A stretch of DNA of 46,464 bases from IMG/VR virus record IMGVR_UViG_3300037584_005362, positions 1 through 46,464 of that record; one strand, 5' to 3'. Source of the DNA: a virus. The notes below the pieces were generated by a model that saw nothing but the letters and a program-made list of their open reading frames with translations, was not told where the DNA came from and did not search any database. A program made the translations under genes and the position numbers. How positions within the stretch are numbered: position 1 is the first letter of the stretch; each line of letters starts with the position of its first letter. Positions 21,675 to 32,284 of the stretch are shown in pieces.

Positions 21675-22774
21675 GTATAGTACAAACTGGTGTTATACAA
21701 AATATAACGTTAACAGATAATGATATAAATGAAATATATAGTATAGATATATTTTTGGGAAACTCATCTGGTATATTAAGAAAGGCATATCCATTAGATA
21801 CAAATATAAAGAGAATACCATTATTGGGTGAAGTTGTTTTAATTTTTTCATCAATAGGTCTCGGTACGACTCGACAAGATACAGATTCACGACTATATTA
21901 CATGAGTCCACTTGCCATACACCTAAACCCAAATAGTAATGCGTTCCCACCAATTATAGCACCTATTCAAGAGGAGTCAAATAATCAGAGTTATGAAGAT
22001 ACATCTGCAGGCAATTCCAATGTTGGTAATGTTGATGATGAGGAGTTTGATTTAGGTGAGGGTTTTGATGAAGATGAAAATATAAGCCCATTACAACCAT
22101 TTTTAGGTGATGTTTTGATAGAGGGTAGATTCGGACACTCACTTAGATTTGGATACACGCCAAATACAACAGAGACTTCACAACGACCATCATGGTCATC
22201 AAACAATAGTTCAGACCCCATAACCATACTATCCAATGGTAGAGGTTCACAAGGTGAATATAATAAGTTTGTAATAGAGGATATTGATGATGATAAATCA
22301 TCAATGTGGATGACATCAACACAGAAGATACGATTATCAACTTCACAAAATAATTTAGGTACAGGTGTTCAATCACCAGCACAGTATGATGCGGCATCAA
22401 TCATACTAAACTCTGATAGATTACTATTAAATGCTAAATCAGATTACATACTATTAAGTGCCGATAAATCGGTAAATGTTGCAACACCAAATTGGGCAAT
22501 GGATTTAGATTCATTATTTACAGAGATTAAAAATCTAATTGATAATGTGATAGATTTAAATGAGAATGTAGAAAAAGCACATGAGGAGATTGCAACAGTT
22601 GCACAATCACTTAGTACTTCTCAAGTAACTACACAACTTGGGCCACAACCTTTATTAAATTTTGCTTCATTTATATCATCAAACACTAAGGCCAATGTTA
22701 ATAAGGCTCAGACTCAAACAATAAAACAGACTATACAAAATATTTTACAAACCATTAATAGAATGGAACAGTAG
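21671..22774 (+). CDS. 5: gp5-like baseplate central spike protein
   Basis: The 367-residue protein looks like the OB-fold plus beta-helix spike of T4 gp5, without the lysozyme domain. It has an N-terminal beta-rich OB-like part (about 10-90), an acidic linker (100-135), the gp5-type segment GDVLIEGRFGHSLRFGYTP (about 143-162), then short beta repeats (ILNSDRLLLNAKSDYILLSADKSV, in part) suggesting a triple-stranded beta-helix, and a helical C-terminus. The spike sits at the tail tip and pierces the outer membrane. Lytic activity would need to come from elsewhere, for example GH73. Confidence 0.75.
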   Translation: MSIVQTGVIQNITLTDNDINEIYSIDIFLGNSSGILRKAYPLDTNIKRIPLLGEVVLIFSSIGLGTTRQDTDSRLYYMSPLAIHLNPNSNAFPPIIAPIQEESNNQSYEDTSAGNSNVGNVDDEEFDLGEGFDEDENISPLQPFLGDVLIEGRFGHSLRFGYTPNTTETSQRPSWSSNNSSDPITILSNGRGSQGEYNKFVIEDIDDDKSSMWMTSTQKIRLSTSQNNLGTGVQSPAQYDAASIILNSDRLLLNAKSDYILLSADKSVNVATPNWAMDLDSLFTEIKNLIDNVIDLNENVEKAHEEIATVAQSLSTSQVTTQLGPQPLLNFASFISSNTKANVNKAQTQTIKQTIQNILQTINRMEQ

Positions 22775-22791
22775 TAAAAATAAACATTTTA

Positions 22792-22800
22792 ATATTTATA
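22792..22800 (+). promoter_or_regulatory. ATATTTAT late-type element
   Basis: ATATTTATA lies 23 bases upstream of the ATG at 22815, in a 40-base AT-rich gap between spike and the following structural gene. One of several occurrences of the recurrent element. Confidence 0.45.
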
Positions 22801-22814
22801 TAAAAACTATTACT

Positions 22815-23327
22815 ATGAACACAAGACAAACAGCAAAATTAATAGAAGCAATCGTTAGAAAAGTGGTTAGAGAAGAACTCAAACCTTTTCTAAAAGAGGT
22901 TAAACAAAGTAAACCCAAATCTAAAAAAGTTAAAAGGGTAGAAGAGGTTGAAAAGTTTGACCCATTTGATGTATCTCACATTATAGAGAACAAACCGAAG
23001 AGTAAACCTAAACCTAAAAAGACTTTTTCCAAAGATAAAGTTTTAAATGGATTACTTACAGAAACATACGAGAGTGATGAATGGAGAAATATAAATGCCA
23101 ATCAACCAACGTTTATGTCTAATCAGGCTCAAGGTTTTAATAGAAGTACAATGTCAAGTATGCTTGGGTATGGTGATTCTACACCAACTGTTAGTAATAT
23201 GACACCGACTGTTGACCCTGATGGTAGACCGATGGATGTTAATTTAGAGGGAACTGGTATTGGTAAAGCTCTAACAAGAGATTATTCATCATTGATGAAA
23301 AAAATAAATGCTAAAAAAGGGGCATAG
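22815..23327 (+). CDS. Basic structural-region protein, 170 residues
   Basis: The N-terminal half is helical and highly basic (KQSKPKSKKVKRVEEV and KPKSKPKPKK repeats), the rest polar with Ser, Thr, Asn, Gly and Pro. It is located between the spike gene and gp25 and stops directly before the gp25 ATG. It could be a baseplate hub accessory or assembly factor, but no homologue comes to mind. Function unknown. Confidence 0.6.
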   Translation: MNTRQTAKLIEAIVRKVVREELKPFLKEVKQSKPKSKKVKRVEEVEKFDPFDVSHIIENKPKSKPKPKKTFSKDKVLNGLLTETYESDEWRNINANQPTFMSNQAQGFNRSTMSSMLGYGDSTPTVSNMTPTVDPDGRPMDVNLEGTGIGKALTRDYSSLMKKINAKKGA

Positions 23328-23828
23328 ATGGCTTCCAAAAGAAATAGGAATTCTTTTAATCCATTAGATTTAAATCCAGATGTTGGAGTTGGTGTAACAT
23401 TACCGTTTGGTAAAGAAAATGGATTATTCAATCAAAGTTTTACTACTGAAGAGCAGGCGAATTCAAATTTAAAGTTATTACTATTAACTATTAAAGGTGA
23501 ACGACCATATCAACCAAATTTTGGGTCATCCTTACATGCCCTACTATTCCAACCAATGAATACTGATTTACAAACGTTGGTTGAAGATTCTTTGAGAGAA
23601 GACATTGGGTTTTGGTTACCATATATAGTAATAGATAAAGTTGAATCAGAATTAGATTTTGATAGACATACACTTAGGGTATTATTATCGTATAGAATCA
23701 CACCACAAAATGCCAACCAAGAAGTTGTGATATTCGTTGACCCAGCTGGGACTGAAGTAGTTGATACGGCAGTAGGTACTGGTAATTTTGGTAACGTTGA
23801 GCCAGGTAGTTTTTCAGGTGGTTATTAA
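23328..23828 (+). CDS. 25: gp25-like baseplate wedge protein
   Basis: The 166-residue product contains the gp25/GPW (T4 gp25, P2 gpW) fold signature: NLKLLLLTIKGERPYQPNFG (about 47-66), then SLREDIGFWLPYIVIDKV (about 88-105), in which the conserved family EPR-like motif is replaced. The fold contacts the sheath and wedge and starts sheath polymerisation in contractile tails. It is longer than T4 gp25 (132), with a Gly/Ser-rich C-terminus. It lies immediately before gp6, the same order as in other T4-like phages. Confidence 0.85.
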   Translation: MASKRNRNSFNPLDLNPDVGVGVTLPFGKENGLFNQSFTTEEQANSNLKLLLLTIKGERPYQPNFGSSLHALLFQPMNTDLQTLVEDSLREDIGFWLPYIVIDKVESELDFDRHTLRVLLSYRITPQNANQEVVIFVDPAGTEVVDTAVGTGNFGNVEPGSFSGGY

Positions 23829-23854
23829 TAAATTTTGAATAATTAGAGGTAAAT

Positions 23855-25792
23855 ATGCCAGATAAAAAATATGATACAGTACAGAAAGACGTTAGTTTAA
23901 TCGGTAGAGATTTTGGACAATTTAGAAGAAATCTTATAGATTTTTCAAAAACATACTTTCCGAATACATACAATGATTTTAATGAATCATCACCAGGTAT
24001 GATGTTTATAGAAATGGCGTCTTACGTTGGTGATGTGTTGTCATTTTATACAGATACTCAACTTAGAGAATCACTACTAACTGCCGCAGAAGAATCTACT
24101 AATTTATTTAATATAGCATCAACATTTGGTTACAAACCTAAGAATTACGTACCTGCTACCACTAATTTAGAAATATTTCAATTAGTACCATCAACTGGTA
24201 CTGGTGATAATGTTAAACCTGATATGAGTTATGCTCTAAGAATTGATGAGGGAATGGTGGTGAATTCAACTCAACGTAGCTCGGTTGAATTTAGAACTAC
24301 ACAGGCTGTTGATTTTAGAACATCGTCATCATTTGACCCAATGGAAGTATCAGTCTATCAAATTGATAGTAGTACAAATCTACCAACTTATTATCTTTTA
24401 AAGAAACAAGTAAAAGTATCAAGTGGTACTGTTGAATCACAAGAGTTTACATTTGGGTCACCACGTATTTATGATAAAATACGAATTGAAGACGATAATA
24501 TCATAAGAATAAAATCTATAACAGATAGTGATGGTAATGAATGGACTAAAGTACCTTTCCTAGCACAAGATGCAGTTTTTGAACAAGTTGAAAATAACGA
24601 AGATAATACTACAGAATTTTCTCAGTATAGTGGTGACACTAAATATCTTTTACAATTAAAAAGAGCACCACGTAGATTTACAACACGATTTGAAAATACA
24701 AACACAATTGTTATACAGTTTGGTGCTGGTATATCTGCAAATGCAGATGAGGAGATAGTTCCAAATCCAGATAACGTTGGTTCTGCTCTATATGCGGCAG
24801 TCGGAGATTTAGACCAAGGTATTGACCCATCAAACTTTTTATATACAAAAACATATGGGGTTGCCCCATCAAACACAACACTAACGGTTGAGTATGTAAC
24901 TGGTAATGGAATCTCTGATAATGTATCTGCTAAAGATTTAACAGATATCGGTGGTATAACTTCAACTTTAGCCAATGAGGGTAATTTAGATGCATCATTA
25001 GTTAGATTCGTAAGACAATCAGTTGCTGTTACAAATCCAAACCCTGCAGTTGGTGGTAAAAGTGGTGAATCAATAGAAGAATTACGACAAAATGCCGCCG
25101 CTTATTTTGGAGCACAAAACAGAGCCGTAACACGAGAAGATTATGTAATGAGATGTTACGCAATGCCACCACAATTTGGGTCTGTTGCAAAAGCATATTT
25201 GGTACAAGACTATCAACTGGAAAACAAAACAGTAAATGGCCAATTAGTCCCAGCTGAAATACCAAACCCATTAGCACTGAATTTATATACATTGGGTTAT
25301 GATGCTAACAAAAAACTAACACAGTTAAACCCAGCTACAAAGAATAATCTTAAAAATTACATATCCTACTATCGTATACTAACAGATGCTGTTAATATCA
25401 AAGATGCGTTTATAGTTAATATAGGTATTGATTTTGAAATTAGAGTTTTACCAAATTACAATTCCAATGAGGTCTTGTTGAGATGTGTAAAGGCTCTACA
25501 AGATTATTTCAATATAGATAATTGGAAAATAAACGAACCCATATACTTGTCAAATTTATATTCTTTACTTGATAATATAAAGGGTGTTCAATCCGCCGTT
25601 AGACCTGATACAAATAATAAAGGTGGTTTGGAGATATATAATAAATTTAATGGTAATTATGCACCAAACAAATATACAATTCAAAACGCAACGAGAAGCG
25701 GAGTTATTCATCCACCAAAAGACCCATCTATATTTGAGATAAAATTCCCAGATACAGATATAAGAGGAATGGTAATAACAGATAATTTTTAA
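23855..25792 (+). CDS. 6: gp6-like baseplate wedge protein
   Basis: At 645 residues it is close to T4 gp6 (660). The N-terminus YFPNTYNDFNESSPGMMFIE (about 31-50) is the typical start of gp6/J-like proteins, and the central segment GKSGESIEELRQNAAAYF (about 399-416) with NRAVTREDYVM is the conserved baseplate J core. gp6 dimers clamp gp7 and gp25 and form the inner ring of the baseplate. Weak ribosome-binding site GAGGTAA before ATG 23855. Confidence 0.9.
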   Translation: MPDKKYDTVQKDVSLIGRDFGQFRRNLIDFSKTYFPNTYNDFNESSPGMMFIEMASYVGDVLSFYTDTQLRESLLTAAEESTNLFNIASTFGYKPKNYVPATTNLEIFQLVPSTGTGDNVKPDMSYALRIDEGMVVNSTQRSSVEFRTTQAVDFRTSSSFDPMEVSVYQIDSSTNLPTYYLLKKQVKVSSGTVESQEFTFGSPRIYDKIRIEDDNIIRIKSITDSDGNEWTKVPFLAQDAVFEQVENNEDNTTEFSQYSGDTKYLLQLKRAPRRFTTRFENTNTIVIQFGAGISANADEEIVPNPDNVGSALYAAVGDLDQGIDPSNFLYTKTYGVAPSNTTLTVEYVTGNGISDNVSAKDLTDIGGITSTLANEGNLDASLVRFVRQSVAVTNPNPAVGGKSGESIEELRQNAAAYFGAQNRAVTREDYVMRCYAMPPQFGSVAKAYLVQDYQLENKTVNGQLVPAEIPNPLALNLYTLGYDANKKLTQLNPATKNNLKNYISYYRILTDAVNIKDAFIVNIGIDFEIRVLPNYNSNEVLLRCVKALQDYFNIDNWKINEPIYLSNLYSLLDNIKGVQSAVRPDTNNKGGLEIYNKFNGNYAPNKYTIQNATRSGVIHPPKDPSIFEIKFPDTDIRGMVITDNF

Positions 25793-25805
25793 TAGGATAT
25801 AACAA

Positions 25806-26903
25806 ATGATATTTAGAATTTTTGGACAAAAGGATACTACTATATACGAACAAACACTTCGTAAAACTCAAAATGCAGGTGTTGATGAGATATTAGAGGT
25901 TACCAAATTTTTTGATGAACTAACTGAAACTGATTTTGAAGGTAATAGTAGGGTATTAATACAATTTGATATATCTACGTTATCATCATCCCTTGCTAGT
26001 GGTGATATAGGTGCAGACTCTGAGTTCTATCTAAATCTATCATCCACAGAACAAACAGAAGTTCAAGCAGAATACGATTTAGAGATATATCAAGTTTCAC
26101 AAAGTTGGACAGAAGGTATTGGTCAGTTCTTTGATAATCCAAAAACCGTAGATGGCTGTTCTTGGGAGTTTAGAAATGATACTGATAGATGGTTGACTGG
26201 TTCATTTGCTTTGGGTTCAACGGGTTCATCTCAAATAAATAATGGTGGTGGTACTTGGTATACTGCATCATTTATTGGAACTGAATACTCACAAACATTT
26301 AATAAGAGTACAAATGATTTAGGTGCAGAAGTAACAAATTATGTTTTAGATTGGATAAGTGGTTCAAGAGATAATCATGGATTCTTAGTTAAGAGAACGG
26401 ATGTTGCCGAGAGTGGTAGTTCAAAATTTGGTTCATCTAAATTCTTTTCAAATGAAACACATACAATCTATGTACCAACACTTGAAGCTAGATGGGATGA
26501 CTCATCATTTGAAACGGGCTCATTACAAGAGTTAACTGCAGAAGATATCTTAATATATCCAAAGAATTTAAGAGCCGAATACACAGAAACATCAAGAGGT
26601 AGAATTAGAATTGTTGGTAGAGAAAGATATCCAACAAGAACATTTTCTACATCTTCAGCATATACAACAGTAAAATATTTACCAACATCATCATACTATC
26701 AACTTAGAGATGTTGAAACCAATTTGGTAATGATACCATATGATACATCTTACACTAAGATAAGTTGTGATTCAACTGGTAATTACTTTGATTTTAGATT
26801 TGATACATTACAACCAGAGAGATTTTATCAATTTGAATTCAGAGTTGATAGAGGAACTAAAAAAGAATTTTTCACAGGATACGTATTTAAAGTAGTTAGA
26901 TAA
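25806..26903 (+). CDS. Baseplate or tail structural protein, 365 residues
   Basis: The product is beta-rich and consists of Ser/Thr/Gly-rich strands, with a run of possible jelly-roll or fibronectin-like segments: YDLEIYQVSQSWTEGIGQF in the first third (about 93-111), and ending PERFYQFEFRVDRGTKKEFF. Position after gp6 matches a wedge or tail-fibre-attachment component (T4 has gp7-gp10 here), but sequence alone does not let me choose. Its stop shares a base with the next ATG (TAATG). Confidence 0.65.
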   Translation: MIFRIFGQKDTTIYEQTLRKTQNAGVDEILEVTKFFDELTETDFEGNSRVLIQFDISTLSSSLASGDIGADSEFYLNLSSTEQTEVQAEYDLEIYQVSQSWTEGIGQFFDNPKTVDGCSWEFRNDTDRWLTGSFALGSTGSSQINNGGGTWYTASFIGTEYSQTFNKSTNDLGAEVTNYVLDWISGSRDNHGFLVKRTDVAESGSSKFGSSKFFSNETHTIYVPTLEARWDDSSFETGSLQELTAEDILIYPKNLRAEYTETSRGRIRIVGRERYPTRTFSTSSAYTTVKYLPTSSYYQLRDVETNLVMIPYDTSYTKISCDSTGNYFDFRFDTLQPERFYQFEFRVDRGTKKEFFTGYVFKVVR

Positions 26904-27802
26904 TGGCTAATAGAGAAATTACAAGAAACGTTTTTAGACAAATTATATCAAATGGGTTAGACCCTAATGGTGTATTTACAGATTATGAATCACATTTACT
27001 TGAAATGGGATTAACTGTATTTAATCAAAATGATTACGATAGAATACTTGAGAGAGTATCTGATACATTTATTTTTGATGAAGGTCAGCTACCAGATATA
27101 TCTCCAAGTATTATTAGTGAGATTGGATTTATAGACAAGAACTTATTTACTATAGATGGATTGGTCACTCTCACGATGTATGGTGGTGGTCAATTTGTAA
27201 CATTAGACCCAACTAAAGGTAATTTTATCAGAGGTGAGTTTAAAACCGATGTTTTAGACCAATCACATGCTTTAACACCATCAAACTTTGAAACTGAGTT
27301 TAATATAGTATATCAATCACCATTAACTCCAGGTTCACAGTTAAAAGTTGCACCATCGGGTCAAATTACTACATTTGATGTTTTAAGTGATTTCATTCCA
27401 GGCCCTACTACGCGTTATCATTGTGTAAAGGAATTTGATGAAACTGTAGACACCACATTAGCATCTTTAGTTAATGGTGGTAGTGGTCTTAATAGACCAC
27501 AGAAACTGTTACTCCAACGTGTACTTAATGATAAAAGAAATGGTGGTTGGTCGGCCTTTGGTAATGAGAAAGAAGAGTTCGAAAAATATGATAACAAACC
27601 GTTCACATCATTAATATTAGAGGTGGATAATCAAGGTAGGGTTCAAGAGGTTCATAAGGTTGGTGGTAGATATAAAAATGGTGGTGAGTCAGGCAAGTCA
27701 CCTGGTGTTTCTTTCACTGCAACATCAGCTACAGTTGGTATCAACTTTGGGTCACCTGAGGACGCATATAGAATAATTACTTTTACATCCGATTTGCTAT
27801 AA
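26903..27802 (+). CDS. Baseplate or tail structural protein, 299 residues
   Basis: The N-terminal part is helical (about 1-60), and the rest beta-rich with Gly-rich turns (TMYGGGQFVTLDPTKGNF). It lies between the previous wedge-like protein and the very large gp7-like protein, and is coupled to the former. Probably part of the baseplate wedge or a fibre connector; no family recognised. Confidence 0.6.
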   Translation: MANREITRNVFRQIISNGLDPNGVFTDYESHLLEMGLTVFNQNDYDRILERVSDTFIFDEGQLPDISPSIISEIGFIDKNLFTIDGLVTLTMYGGGQFVTLDPTKGNFIRGEFKTDVLDQSHALTPSNFETEFNIVYQSPLTPGSQLKVAPSGQITTFDVLSDFIPGPTTRYHCVKEFDETVDTTLASLVNGGSGLNRPQKLLLQRVLNDKRNGGWSAFGNEKEEFEKYDNKPFTSLILEVDNQGRVQEVHKVGGRYKNGGESGKSPGVSFTATSATVGINFGSPEDAYRIITFTSDLL

Positions 27803-27815
27803 AAAAGAATAAAAA

Positions 27816-30800
27816 ATGATTGATAGATTTCAAGACGAAGACATATTACTAAACTCTAAACAACCCGAAGAGAATGTTCCATTATTTGATATAGCAGATA
27901 TCAACAAAATGGGTAGTGGTCAGGTAATAGATACCTATGATGGTTTACCAGTAAATGGGTCTCGTCAAGAAGTTCATATATATTCGGGTGATAATCTAAT
28001 ACAATCCAATGTAATGATACCACCTACTGAACAAGGTATCGATGGTAAACGTTTTTTAGAACTTAGACCAGAATATGATGTTAGAACATCGGGTATTGAT
28101 AGAGGTTATTATAGTATAGTATATAACTTTTTAACTAAACTTACAACAAACAGTCTAAAAATAGAAAGAATATCTGGTGATGGAACTGAGATAGAATTAT
28201 CTACAGACACCACAGACGATTTTACACGTTTAAATGCAACTGAACAACTTACAGACCTATTTGGAGGGCCCAACACAACCGCTAGAAACTACGTATTAAA
28301 CTTTGGTGGTAATGATTTAGCACTAATAACAGACGTTAGTTTCCAAAGTAATATTAAAGAACGAGTTGGTGAAAAAACAGTTAATGTTTCATTTCCATCT
28401 GGTAGTTTTTCTGGTATTATTAGATTTGAGGGTATTCTTAAAAATCTTACTTTAGGAGTTGTATTCGACCCGAATGTTAACCCTGCCGCGGCTGGTGACG
28501 TTTTAATAACTAATCAAGATACCACATTCTTTCCATCAATTATAGATTTCAGAGATGGTCAACAATACTACATAGAATGTGCAAATTTTAGAGATGGGTC
28601 TGCAACTGATGTTAGACTTAATTCTAATGGAGAGCCATTATTAATTCAAGGTTTAAGGACAACTGGTAGGGTAGCGAAGTTTATACCAACCGTTACAACC
28701 GTTGCTGGTGAAAAAACAGTAGTATTAGTACAAGAAACAGATATAAATGGTGACCCTATATTTTATACTAATGACCCTAATATAGCGGATAGATTTTTTC
28801 AAATAAACGCAGGTAGAAAGTATCCATTTGAAATACCAGTTCCACAAAGAAATCTAATCATTAGATTCTATGATGATACATTGGTAGTACCTGATATTAA
28901 AAAAGTGGTTGTTAAACTATATAAACCACTAAATCCAGCTCTTGAATCTAAATTTTGTAGTATAGATTTACTAAACAACGATTCGTATATAGAAAGGGTG
29001 TTAGTATATCCATTTAATGAGTTGGTAACTATTGATGATTTTTCACCACCAAATTTTAATATTGACACTGGAACTTACGGTAATTCACAAGGAACTGATT
29101 TAAAAAACTTTAATCAATTATTAGATGCAAATTTAACTACATCACAACAGATAATTGATAAATACATTAGTTCATCATTTGGTGAAATTGATGTCAATAT
29201 AAACTACAATGAGTTACCAAACTTTGTACATTTCTCATCCGCAACAGAACGTGTTAAAAACTTTAAATATAAATTACAACTAATTGAAGGATTTGATACA
29301 CGAATTGCAACATTGGAAAGTGTTAGTGGTTCAGAGGCGTTAACTAATATATCACAATCACGAACAAGAAAAAACAATGTTATAAGTGGATTTGATGGAT
29401 TTGAGAAATTTTTATACTATGAATCTACAGGTTCATTATATACACATTACAGTTCATCTGAGTACATCGTAAATCCATGGCCAAAGGTAACGGAGTATCC
29501 ATTAAAGTTAGAACATTCAACATCATCTACTGCAGTGGGTTACTACAATGATTTAATTGATACTTGTACAACATATGATGTGTTAAATGATGCAAGATTA
29601 ACAAAAACGATACCTGTATCTCTAGCAAATGATTCATTAAATGCAGACTATGTTCTTTTTGTTGATATGATTGGACATCATTTTGATATCACTTGGGGTT
29701 ATATTAAAAAATTAACAAGTTTAAGTTCAAGAGAGGAACATCCAAAAGATGGTATACCAAATGAATTACTGTATAGTGTAGCTCAATCTGCTGGTTGGAA
29801 ACTAACACATGGTAAACAAACATCAGACCTTTGGCAATATGCATTAGGAACAGACCAAAATGGTAATCCCATTCAAAGTGGTTCTCTTGCTTCCAAATCA
29901 CATGAACAAATAAATTATGAAGTTTGGAGACGAATGGTGAGTAATTTACCATACTTACTAAAAACAAAAGGAACGAGTAGAGGTGTAAAAGCTATAATAG
30001 CAACATATGGTATACCACAAACCTTTTTAAACATAAAAGAATATGGTGGGCCTATAATAGAGCCAGATAGTTCTACAATTAAACCGATTTATGAACATGA
30101 TAAGTTCGTTTATAATTTAAAAATGGACTCGTCTACCAATCATATATCAATACCTTGGGGAAATATAAATGATTTAAATCCTAACACATATGTATTAGAT
30201 ACTGCTAATCCAATAGATACAATTGAACTACAATTTAAACATACCAATACTGGTAATAAACACGTATTATTAAGTAAATCGGGTAGTGCATCTAATGCAG
30301 TGGATTTCTTGGTTTTATTAGAACCAACTGCATCCAAAACAAATGCAGGTAATATACATTTATTTTTAAGTGGTAGTGGTGGGTATAAGTCTGCATCAAT
30401 TAATGATGTTATGGTTTTTGATGACAAGATGAGTAGTTTATTCTTAAAAAGAGATACATCGGTAAATGATATCCACCAAGATAACAGCTATACATTACAC
30501 TACCGCAGACAGAGGAATGGTGAGATTGCATTTAGAAAATCAGCAAGTATATCTATAACGGGTGATGCTACCGCGTCATTTAACCCAGCATGGACTGGTA
30601 GTGGAACATTTACTGTTGGAAATGCAAGTTTACCAGGTAGTGGTGTACCAACTATATGGGAGTCATCCGAATATATTAATGGTTCAATTCAAGAGATTAG
30701 ATATTACACAGACCCGCTAAATGATACTGTAATGGATGACCATACACTATCAAGAGTATCTTATCATGGCAATTCACCTACTGCATCATATTTTGATTTG

Positions 30801-32279
30801 AAGTATAGATTTTTACCGAGTAAAGAATTGAAAACAATAACAAGTCCTGATAATTTGGCGTCTAAACATCCAAACCAAAACATAACAACCACGTCTGCTG
30901 GAACGACACTATCTGCTTCAATATTTAATGTAACTTCAACAAACTTAAATGGTGTAGTTGATAAATATTATACAAAAGTTCCAAGTGCAGGCCCTAATAA
31001 CATATTAAATAATAAAGTTAGAGTTGAAGAAAATAGTTTAAATGGTTTACTTGACCCAGACCATAAAAAAGAAACATCAAAATATGATACCGCTCCAGTC
31101 GATACGAATCAAGTTGGTATCTATCTATCCGCAACCGATATGTATAATGATGATATATACAATCACACTGGTTACTTTAACATTGACGATTACATAGGTA
31201 ATCCTGATTCAAGAGATGGATTTCACGATACAAATGTGGAGTTAGAACATCTACGTAGACAAATATTTAAAAAATATAGTTCTAAAAATTTAATAGATTC
31301 TGTAATTGACGTATTAGCACGATTTGATTTCACAGTCTTTAAACAAATAAAACAAGCATTACCTGCTAGGGTTGATTATAACTCGGGTATATTAATAGAA
31401 CCACATATTTTAGAAAGACCTAAAGTTACATCAAAAGTAGATATTAGTCGTACAAGACCACAATATAATACTACATTAAGAATACTTGATAAGGAAATTA
31501 ATATGACAAGTTCATACATAACTTATCAAGGTCAGATTTCATCATCTAATATTTATATAATAACTGCATCAAGAGACGATATTGTGAGTGTGGGTAGTTC
31601 ATCATTGACACCACAGTATGCCCCAGCACAATACCAATACACAATTCTTAATTACTCTGCAGGAACTAATATTGGGTTTGGTGTCAATTGGACAACTGGT
31701 TCAAATGGGCCTTGGAACTATAGTGTAACTGGTTCAAGTATAATTAACAATAAAGTGGCATTACATGCTAAGGTAGAAAACTTTTTCTATTCATCGTCAT
31801 TATCCGCTTCACTCAACAAACCATATTCATCATCATTTACACCAGCTCAAACATCCATAGATGGTCAGTCGATAACTCTTAATAATCTTAAATTTGATGG
31901 GTGTAAAGTTTCATCAGATTCATTGACAACTAATTCACCAGATACACCCGATGGATTACCTGTGGTTGAAGTGTTTAATGCTGACCCTAACGTTTTAGTT
32001 GTAACAACACCAACTGCTAATCAAGGTAATCTTACAATTGATTCAAATACAAATTTACCAATAATACCAACCGATAATTTAGTTATTAGTGGTAAACTTT
32101 TATTCAACAATCAAATACAAGTTAATAACTTAAATAGTACATTCTATACAGATTTACAAAAAATGATTGATTTTGAAGATGAACGTAGAGATGAATTTGA
32201 TGACAAGTATAATTCATTTTTAGATAATATCTCATTAGAGGATGATAGACGTGATTTATTTGATGAAACAAACACTTAA
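27816..32279 (+). CDS. Very large baseplate/tail protein (gp7-position)
   Basis: A 1487-residue beta-rich protein, the longest gene in the window, in the position of T4 gp7 (1032 residues), the wedge organiser. Around residues 700-740 it has the segment WRRMVSNLPYLLKTKGTSRG with AIIATYGIP, a signature I recall in large phage tail proteins. Residues about 770-990 look like a LamG/concanavalin-type domain (a NGSIQEIRYYTDPL strand pattern), which could bind surface glycans. The last 40 residues are Asp/Arg-rich (FEDERRDEF). It probably combines a wedge core with receptor-binding modules; the gp7 link is by position only. Confidence 0.65.
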   Translation: MIDRFQDEDILLNSKQPEENVPLFDIADINKMGSGQVIDTYDGLPVNGSRQEVHIYSGDNLIQSNVMIPPTEQGIDGKRFLELRPEYDVRTSGIDRGYYSIVYNFLTKLTTNSLKIERISGDGTEIELSTDTTDDFTRLNATEQLTDLFGGPNTTARNYVLNFGGNDLALITDVSFQSNIKERVGEKTVNVSFPSGSFSGIIRFEGILKNLTLGVVFDPNVNPAAAGDVLITNQDTTFFPSIIDFRDGQQYYIECANFRDGSATDVRLNSNGEPLLIQGLRTTGRVAKFIPTVTTVAGEKTVVLVQETDINGDPIFYTNDPNIADRFFQINAGRKYPFEIPVPQRNLIIRFYDDTLVVPDIKKVVVKLYKPLNPALESKFCSIDLLNNDSYIERVLVYPFNELVTIDDFSPPNFNIDTGTYGNSQGTDLKNFNQLLDANLTTSQQIIDKYISSSFGEIDVNINYNELPNFVHFSSATERVKNFKYKLQLIEGFDTRIATLESVSGSEALTNISQSRTRKNNVISGFDGFEKFLYYESTGSLYTHYSSSEYIVNPWPKVTEYPLKLEHSTSSTAVGYYNDLIDTCTTYDVLNDARLTKTIPVSLANDSLNADYVLFVDMIGHHFDITWGYIKKLTSLSSREEHPKDGIPNELLYSVAQSAGWKLTHGKQTSDLWQYALGTDQNGNPIQSGSLASKSHEQINYEVWRRMVSNLPYLLKTKGTSRGVKAIIATYGIPQTFLNIKEYGGPIIEPDSSTIKPIYEHDKFVYNLKMDSSTNHISIPWGNINDLNPNTYVLDTANPIDTIELQFKHTNTGNKHVLLSKSGSASNAVDFLVLLEPTASKTNAGNIHLFLSGSGGYKSASINDVMVFDDKMSSLFLKRDTSVNDIHQDNSYTLHYRRQRNGEIAFRKSASISITGDATASFNPAWTGSGTFTVGNASLPGSGVPTIWESSEYINGSIQEIRYYTDPLNDTVMDDHTLSRVSYHGNSPTASYFDLKYRFLPSKELKTITSPDNLASKHPNQNITTTSAGTTLSASIFNVTSTNLNGVVDKYYTKVPSAGPNNILNNKVRVEENSLNGLLDPDHKKETSKYDTAPVDTNQVGIYLSATDMYNDDIYNHTGYFNIDDYIGNPDSRDGFHDTNVELEHLRRQIFKKYSSKNLIDSVIDVLARFDFTVFKQIKQALPARVDYNSGILIEPHILERPKVTSKVDISRTRPQYNTTLRILDKEINMTSSYITYQGQISSSNIYIITASRDDIVSVGSSSLTPQYAPAQYQYTILNYSAGTNIGFGVNWTTGSNGPWNYSVTGSSIINNKVALHAKVENFFYSSSLSASLNKPYSSSFTPAQTSIDGQSITLNNLKFDGCKVSSDSLTTNSPDTPDGLPVVEVFNADPNVLVVTTPTANQGNLTIDSNTNLPIIPTDNLVISGKLLFNNQIQVNNLNSTFYTDLQKMIDFEDERRDEFDDKYNSFLDNISLEDDRRDLFDETNT

Positions 32280-32284
32280 TTATT

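Noticed and set aside
24622-24975. Open frame of 117 codons on the - strand inside the gp6 gene
   Set aside because: Lies fully within a well-supported + strand gene, has no recognisable domain and no promoter; every supported gene of the window is on the + strand.
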